DNA of 64,000 nucleotides from Meghimatium bilineatum (lineage: Eukaryota > Mollusca > Gastropoda > Stylommatophora > Philomycidae). Made by a program: the position numbers and the translations under genes. This document shows, in pieces, positions 58,190 to 64,000 of the stretch. Every line of letters starts with the position of its first letter. Position 1 is the stretch's first letter. The DNA lies in the NCBI GenBank assembly GCA_034231615.1, contig CM067318.1, positions 40,269,237 through 40,333,236 of the forward strand, written 5' to 3'. The notes under the pieces are model-generated. The model did no database searches. It was not told the origin of the DNA and saw only the letters and a program-made list of their open reading frames with translations.

Positions 58190-58417
58190 TGTAGGGGTGT
58201 GAGATGTTAGCGATCTCACATTTCAGAGTCTCTGCAAATGAGGGCGGTAGCCATCTCCTCTCCCTCGCAGTCTTTACTCCCCGGATTAATACCCATTTAG
58301 GCTGGGTCGACCCAGGAGCCGCTGCGATCTGAGAAACATTTCCACCTCAACTGGGGAATGAACCCAGGACCACTCATATGCGAAGCGAGTGCGCTAACCA
58401 CTGCACTACGCGACTCG
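58190..58417 (-). mobile_element. tRNA-derived SINE
   Basis: Minus strand starts CGAGTCGCGTAGTGCAGTGG with TTAGCGC (A box), then ACTCGCTTCGCATATGAGTG and GGTTCATTCC (B box) at 58350-58417, like a tRNA cloverleaf of normal length. A body of about 160 bp follows, with ggtcgacccagcctaaatgg and inverted tgagat...atctca near the end. Confidence 0.78.
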
Positions 58418-58489
58418 TGAGTATACGAAGTGGTAGAAGTGTTGCACAAGATACACCATTGTAAGGTTAATTAATCGGTTAACTTTCAG

Positions 58490-58690
58490 AACAGAAATTA
58501 AAAGAAGAATAGGAATGACTAAAAGTAATTTCAATGACATTAAGGAAGCTACTAACATCTAAACAAATCACAAACTAAATATGAGATTTGTAGAACGCTA
58601 CATCTACTCTATACTAATATATGGTTCAGAAACATGAATAATAAACAAAGAACTAGACATAATCGATTCTTTTGCGAGGTGGATACATAA
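58490..58690 (+). mobile_element. LINE fragment (EIKRRIG type)
   Basis: Reads EIKRRIGMTKSNFNDI, then MRFVERYIYSILIYGSETWI. The first part precedes ...GSETW in the thumb region of LINE reverse transcriptases. One in-frame stop lies between. Confidence 0.72.
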
Positions 58691-58699
58691 TAATAATAA

Positions 58700-58870
58700 A
58701 ATCCATAACTTGTCAGGGTGGTTAGGGAGTCACATTGAGACATTGATGCAGAAAGATCTTCATGAATTTCTTTCATCTACCATCTTGATGAGGTTGGAAA
58801 ATTCACGCCTTGTCCAATCCTTGATATTACCCAGCCATGTCTTCTGCATCTTTGAATTGCCGTCCTTTCC
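58700..58870 (-). mobile_element. LINE family G extreme 3' tail, second copy
   Basis: Minus strand reads KMQKTWLGNIKDWTRREF, SNLIKMVDERNS, parallel to [15 protein letters not shown] at 49080. The 50-bp array lies directly upstream in its reading direction. Confidence 0.75.
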
Positions 58871-59155
58871 TCACATAACGCTTACTCCTGGCTGGGCGAA
58901 TTAAAATCGCCGTCCTTTCCTCGCATAACGCTTACTCCTAGCTGGGCGCATTAGAATCGCCGTCCTTTCCTCGCACAACGCTTACTCCTGGCTGGGTGCA
59001 TCAGAACCACCGTCCTTTCCTCACATAACGCTTACTCCTGGCTGGGCGCATTAGAATCGCCTTCCTTTCCTCGCACAATGCTTACTCCTGGCTGGGTGCA
59101 TCAGAATCGCTGTCCTTTCCTCGCATAACGCTTACTCTGACTGTGTGCATCAGAA
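58857..59155. repeat. 50-bp minisatellite next to a LINE tail, 6 copies
   Basis: Unit atcgccgtcctttcctcgca then taacgcttactcctggctgg and gcgcattaga. The first unit merges with the LINE tail at 58857-58870. Confidence 0.93.
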
Positions 59156-59745
59156 TCTACACAATAACTGCCCTTGTTAGCCCAATGACAAATATAAATT
59201 GTAATTATAAATACACTTTAATAAACTTCATGAAGAAACCGAACGATATGTGCATGCCATTAGGTGCAAGGACTCCCAATACGACTTGTACTTTCTTACA
59301 CCCTTGAAAAGAGATAAGTGAAGCAATTAAACTCAGTTACGTCTGGCGATGCTTTGTAGGGCATCACGCTATAGACGTTTCTGTAACGGTTTATTTTGTG
59401 TACACGGACAGGGCTGGTTTACCCAATATTAAAGCTGCAATCCTGAAATATTTAAGGTATCTTCTGTAATCCGCGATGGTACTTGTGATAACAATTATAC
59501 ATCTCGTAGACATAACTAAGCAGATGTCAGTAGCGAGAAAGTAGGAATAAAGAGGGAACTAGATAGAGGAATATATAGGGAAAGAGACAAAGATTTAAAG
59601 AAAATGAGTAAGAACAGAGAGAAAGAAGGAGCGAAGGAGAGACAGAAGGAAGAGAAATACATATAAAGAGAGAAAATAGAGAAGGGAGAAAAATATATGC
59701 AATTTAAAAAAAAAAGGAATTGACAGAAAAGGAAAAAGATTCACT
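59156..59745. other. Unrecognised sequence
   Basis: No exon or transposon motif. The right part (59560-59700) is purine-rich. Confidence 0.5.
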
Positions 59746-59749
59746 AATA

Positions 59750-60350
<601 letters not shown>

Positions 60351-60839
60351 TGAATTCTTGATAAACTATACAAAGGCCCATTCAATTGTAATCACTTCCG
60401 GATTACATTCCAGGTGTTTGTTAGTGGATGGATCCAGTACACGTTTCCAACATACGTTAATGTAGATAAAGGCACAATACAAGTGGTACTGATTACAAAT
60501 ATCGGTTACTTCGAAGTTGAAATTAAAGGAAGATTTGCAATTACTGCACACAAAAACGAATATATATTTATATGAGATGTGAGGCGTTGACTAACAGTCA
60601 CAGACTAGGCTCGTGTGTTGCTTGGGTTAGAAAAGAAGGGAGGGGGCAAAAAATAGTAACACTGTGACTTGCAATGTTTGGGGGCGAAGTTAGTTATCTC
60701 ATCCCAATGGTCACAATGATCCAAAAATCCATATTTCAGTCGGATATATCAGGCAGAAAGGCATATATATATATATTCCAGCCATGTATTACGCATTTGT
60801 TATTATTATATTATATTATATTATATATATTCGCTGAAA

Positions 60840-61930
60840 ACCTTTGTTGCCTTTCAGCGTCAGGGGTAGAAGAGTTTTCTGGAGATGGCCCTCGTGTTTG
60901 CTGAGTATATTGTGGAATGTCGCCTCTTTTATTTCATTGATCCATCGTTTTCGTGGTCGGCCTCTAGGTCTGCCTTCGCTGTATCTATGTAGCATAGCTT
61001 GCTGTGGTATGCTGTCTGATGGTAGTCTGCTGATGTGTGCAAACCATTTGATCTGTTGTATCTTGATGTATTCTAAGATTGAGGGTGGTGCCGATTTTTG
61101 TCGGATGTCCTCATTCCCAACCCTGTCTCTTAGCGATATTCCTAGGATTCTGCACAAGCATGCCATTTCAGCTGTCACACGTTTACGTTTATCTTGTGCT
61201 GTCCTTGTCCATGTTTGTCATTGGTAGCACAGCGTTGGCATAATAATCGTTGAATAGTGTTATTTTGGTGTTTCTTCTTCTTCAGCGTTCATTCTCAAAC
61301 TCCCGCTGGATCTCTCTTGTAGCAGGACCATGGTCCTATTAGATTTCCAGCAGGATGTAATCCAGAGAATGGAAATACGTTGTGTCGCCGTTTTATTTGC
61401 TCCAATGGCCCGACACATCCGTATTCGGCGGTATTTTGGTGTTTAAATCTACGTTTTTGTTTCTGAAGATTGGTGTCATTTTCCCTAGGGCTTGGTATGC
61501 TTTACTACATCTATTGTGTATTTCTTTGCTGCTTTTGCCATCTGTTGTTTCCGCTCTTGCCGTCTGTTGTTATATTACTTCCTAGGTATATGAATTCTGC
61601 CAGTCTGTTGTTTTCAATATATATATATTGATGTTTCTTTCTATTCCTACTATCTTCATTACTTCGGTCTTTTCTATATTCATCATCCTGTTAAAGGTAT
61701 GGTATGTTTGATGTAATCTATCTATTTGTCTTTGCAGTTCTTCTTCTGATGATGCCACTAGTGCTTGGTCATATGCAAATAGTAGTTCGTTTAAGTTATC
61801 CTTTCAGATTGTTTTCTTCCGCTGTCTTTGCGACTTTGCAAATGTGATCTATATATGTTATGAATATGGGGGGGGGGGATAGTACACATCCCTGTCTATC
61901 CGTTTGATCCATTTGATTTGATCCATTCCT
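60840..61930 (-). mobile_element. LINE family A, RT core to 3' end, with nested SINE
   Basis: Minus strand: FITYIDHICKVAKTAEENN near 61830, then [60 protein letters not shown] and LPLTLKGNKGFQ. A run of 10-11 G at 61868 and other changes break the upstream frame; 120 codons remain open at the 3' end. A SINE at 61274-61431 interrupts it. Confidence 0.88.
61274..61431 (-). mobile_element. SINE-like repeat nested in LINE A, with 13-bp TSD
   Basis: 158 bp, inverted relative to the 52800 copy: GAATACGGATGTGTCGGG, CATTCTCTGGATTACATCCT, GGGAGTTTGAGAATGAACG, (GAA)n tail. tattttggtgttt at 61261-61273 and 61432-61444 is a clean target-site duplication. Confidence 0.88.
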
Positions 61931-64000
61931 ACACTATCCGTTTGATTATAATAAAATTATGTAATCGGTAATTACTTTTTTACCCATATTTTGAATATTT
62001 TCTTCTTTTTATGAATTCCTTGTGTGATTTCATCATTCCACCACGCAGTTCTTTTACACCCCTTCGTGCCTTTTTTGGAAGTTGAAAAAATTTGCTTTTT
62101 TTATAGGAAACAAAAAGGTGGGTATACACTTAGTTCTCTAAAAAAAACAACCCAAATTTTAATGACAATACCAACCAACCTCCGCCCTCCCCTCCCCCCC
62201 CCCCGCCCGATACAACATACACAAACATAAATAATTACTTCGAAAATGTTGGTATACGAAACTACCTTTAAAAAGTTCGATATTTGGTCAGAAAGTATTG
62301 TTTCTTCCCTTAACTAATCTCTACGTATTTCTGAATTTGTATTATCTAAAACATGGATTCTACGTTCTCTAATCCAAATATCCGCACACCTGATATGGCA
62401 ATACTTTAACCTTCACCACACATAAGATATACACGCTCTACGTGATGCAAGCCCTTCTCATAATTAATTCTTTGCTCTGATCCATACGTCACTTACCTTG
62501 GCTGATGCCTCTGATCAGTGACCATTTTGCATATATTTTGATTCGCCAGCAAAATAAAAGCACTGGAAAAGTTGGCTCAGCAAAGATAAATGATGTTTGG
62601 GATCCGCGTGAACGATTATTTGTTTTAAAAAAAAAGACTTCTATAAATGACTACGCCGAAACTAGATACTGTACTGGTTTTTTTTTGACAATATGTGAAA
62701 ATCACTTTATTGTTATGTTTAGTCTGAGATCGTCACGCTTAATTTCTATTGTCGACGTGAAATTACAACATGTATGAATTAAAGTGGGATTCATCCTTAT
62801 AACGTGATGAATTCGATCTTATTACGTGATGAATTCGATCTTATAACGTGATGAATTCGATCTTATAACGTGATGAATTTGATTTTCATGTTGATTTGCT
62901 TTGGCTGACTACACAAAGTGACCAATTAAAATCACGGAAAAAAATATAATGTGACATTTTAAGGATGAATCCCGATGGTCCAGAAAGACTAAATGACGAA
63001 ATACATCGTGAAATTATCCAGTTTTTGTCAAAAATGAAATCAGATATTTATAAACGGGATACAAACTTTGTTACAAATGTTACTGCCTGGTGAAAGTGGA
63101 CGATGTCAGTAATAAATCCAGATTCCGATTAGTTTCGTTATATAGAGCGTGTGAATGTTCTTGAGCGTTTATCAAAACCGGACAAAAGATAGAGGATATG
63201 ATCTTTCGAGTATTTCACTGTAGAATTTCTATATTTTCATGGACAGGAAATTTTCTTTCTTTGTGCTGATACAGAAAAAACGCATTAGAAAAAGGTATTT
63301 GTTATTGCTAAATTCATGCTTTATGCATCAGTTGATCATTCCTTCGCATTTTGTGTTACGTTCTATTGTTAGATCGCTAAAGCTGACAATGCACCATCTA
63401 GTGCCAGGATTTTTTTGTATTTTGATAGATTTTTGCAAAATTGTTCTTTCTTCCTCTTTATTGCTGTCGCTACTTGGCGCATATATCTGTATAATGTTGG
63501 TTGTTGTTCCGTTTTTCCTCGACTGTATGCGAATTATTATCTCTAAACCAACGTTATTTCGACAATATGCTTGCTTTGTCTGGGTACATAAACAATCCGA
63601 CCCTATTTGTTGCTACCTCTTTCATATCTACACCGCTTCATAGCAGTGCATGCGATTATTCACTTTCTTTAAATATTCCTAAAACTTATATTTTACTTTT
63701 CTCCATAAAGCAAATCAGTTCTATATTTCATGCCATAACTAAATTCTAGCATGGTGTAGTGCAAACTGGCACGTTCCATCAAGTAAAGAACATTCAGTGC
63801 AAGCTGGCACACACACACACGTATGAATGCAGTGGAGAGATAATATTTAAAAAGAAACTTGAGAGGAACATGAATTCCAATGTGTTTGAAATGTAAACGA
63901 AACATCCTTAGCATCATTAGGAAAAACTTCAGTCACATCAACGCTTAGCACTTCATTGCCTGCACACATATGGCATGTTTCAGCACACTCATAACGGTTA
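61931..64000. other. Unrecognised sequence to window end
   Basis: AT-rich. Contains a 22-bp repeat (ttataacgtgatgaattcga) of 4 copies at 62797-62885. On the minus strand 62495-62570 has splice-like borders around a short open stretch (MVTDQRHQP), but it does not fit the phase of exon 56961-57093 and has no PLAT similarity. Confidence 0.45.

Noticed and set aside
58350-58417. Functional tRNA gene
   Set aside because: A and B boxes are present but it continues into a SINE-type body; a folding check would be needed to claim a tRNA.
60366-60551. 61-codon minus ORF with several Cys
   Set aside because: No recognisable domain, no fitting splice partner; possible chance ORF or old repeat.
62495-62570. 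Possible first exon on the minus strand (MVTDQRHQP with a GTAAGT donor)
   Set aside because: It would end in phase 2 while exon 56961-57093 needs phase 0, and no support beyond splice-like borders was seen.
63239-63643. 134-codon hydrophobic plus ORF
   Set aside because: AT-rich chance ORF with no known family pattern and no matching neighbour; cannot be supported as a gene.

Overview
The window is a piece of an animal (metazoan) nuclear genome, AT-rich and crowded with repeats. Its one recognisable host gene is on the minus strand. It encodes tandem PLAT/LH2 domains and resembles LOXHD1 (lipoxygenase homology domain-containing protein 1). Fifteen internal exons could be placed between 57,093 and 787, each with GT/AG borders and matching phases, giving about 842 codons. 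They encode the C-terminal half of one PLAT domain, five complete PLAT domains, and most of a seventh. Both gene ends lie outside the window. The species cannot be named from the sequence. Penelope-like GIY-YIG elements, several LINE families, tRNA-derived SINEs and long (TA)n/(CA)n tracts fit a marine invertebrate such as a mollusc, or a basal chordate; this is inference only.

Layout, left to right: 1-786 is intron. Exons 15 to 13 (787-11,601) are separated by introns holding a Penelope-like element with inverted ends, short minisatellites and several LINE pieces. Exons 12 to 7 (13,640-25,181) have introns containing minisatellites of 17 to 53 bp, a G-quadruplex-type tract, and a 36-bp array of about 64 units whose frame stays open by arithmetic. 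Exons 6 to 2 (26,534-41,520) include the intron with an 8.1-kb satellite of 29-bp units (30,418-38,497) and a 1.3-kb array of 38-bp units. The 15.4-kb intron between exons 2 and 1 (41,521-56,960) is a graveyard of LINE, SINE and Penelope-like pieces with further arrays. After exon 1 (56,961-57,093) no PLAT exon was found to the end of the window, so 57,094-64,000 looks like a long intron or sequence between genes.

How it fits together: the PLAT domains are built as symmetric phase-1 cassettes, which suits growth of the protein by tandem duplication. Almost every intron over 1 kb has its own unrelated tandem array. The most striking observations are the 29-bp and 36-bp arrays with higher-order repeats; two places where the tail of one LINE family adjoins a tandem array; an inverted pair of roughly 230-250 bp repeats flanking exons 7-9; nested insertions with clear target-site duplications (a LINE tail at 4,575-4,827 and a SINE at 61,274-61,431); and a Ser-rich linker exon inserted inside one PLAT domain. 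No CRISPR array, bacterial operon or convincing new coding system was seen.
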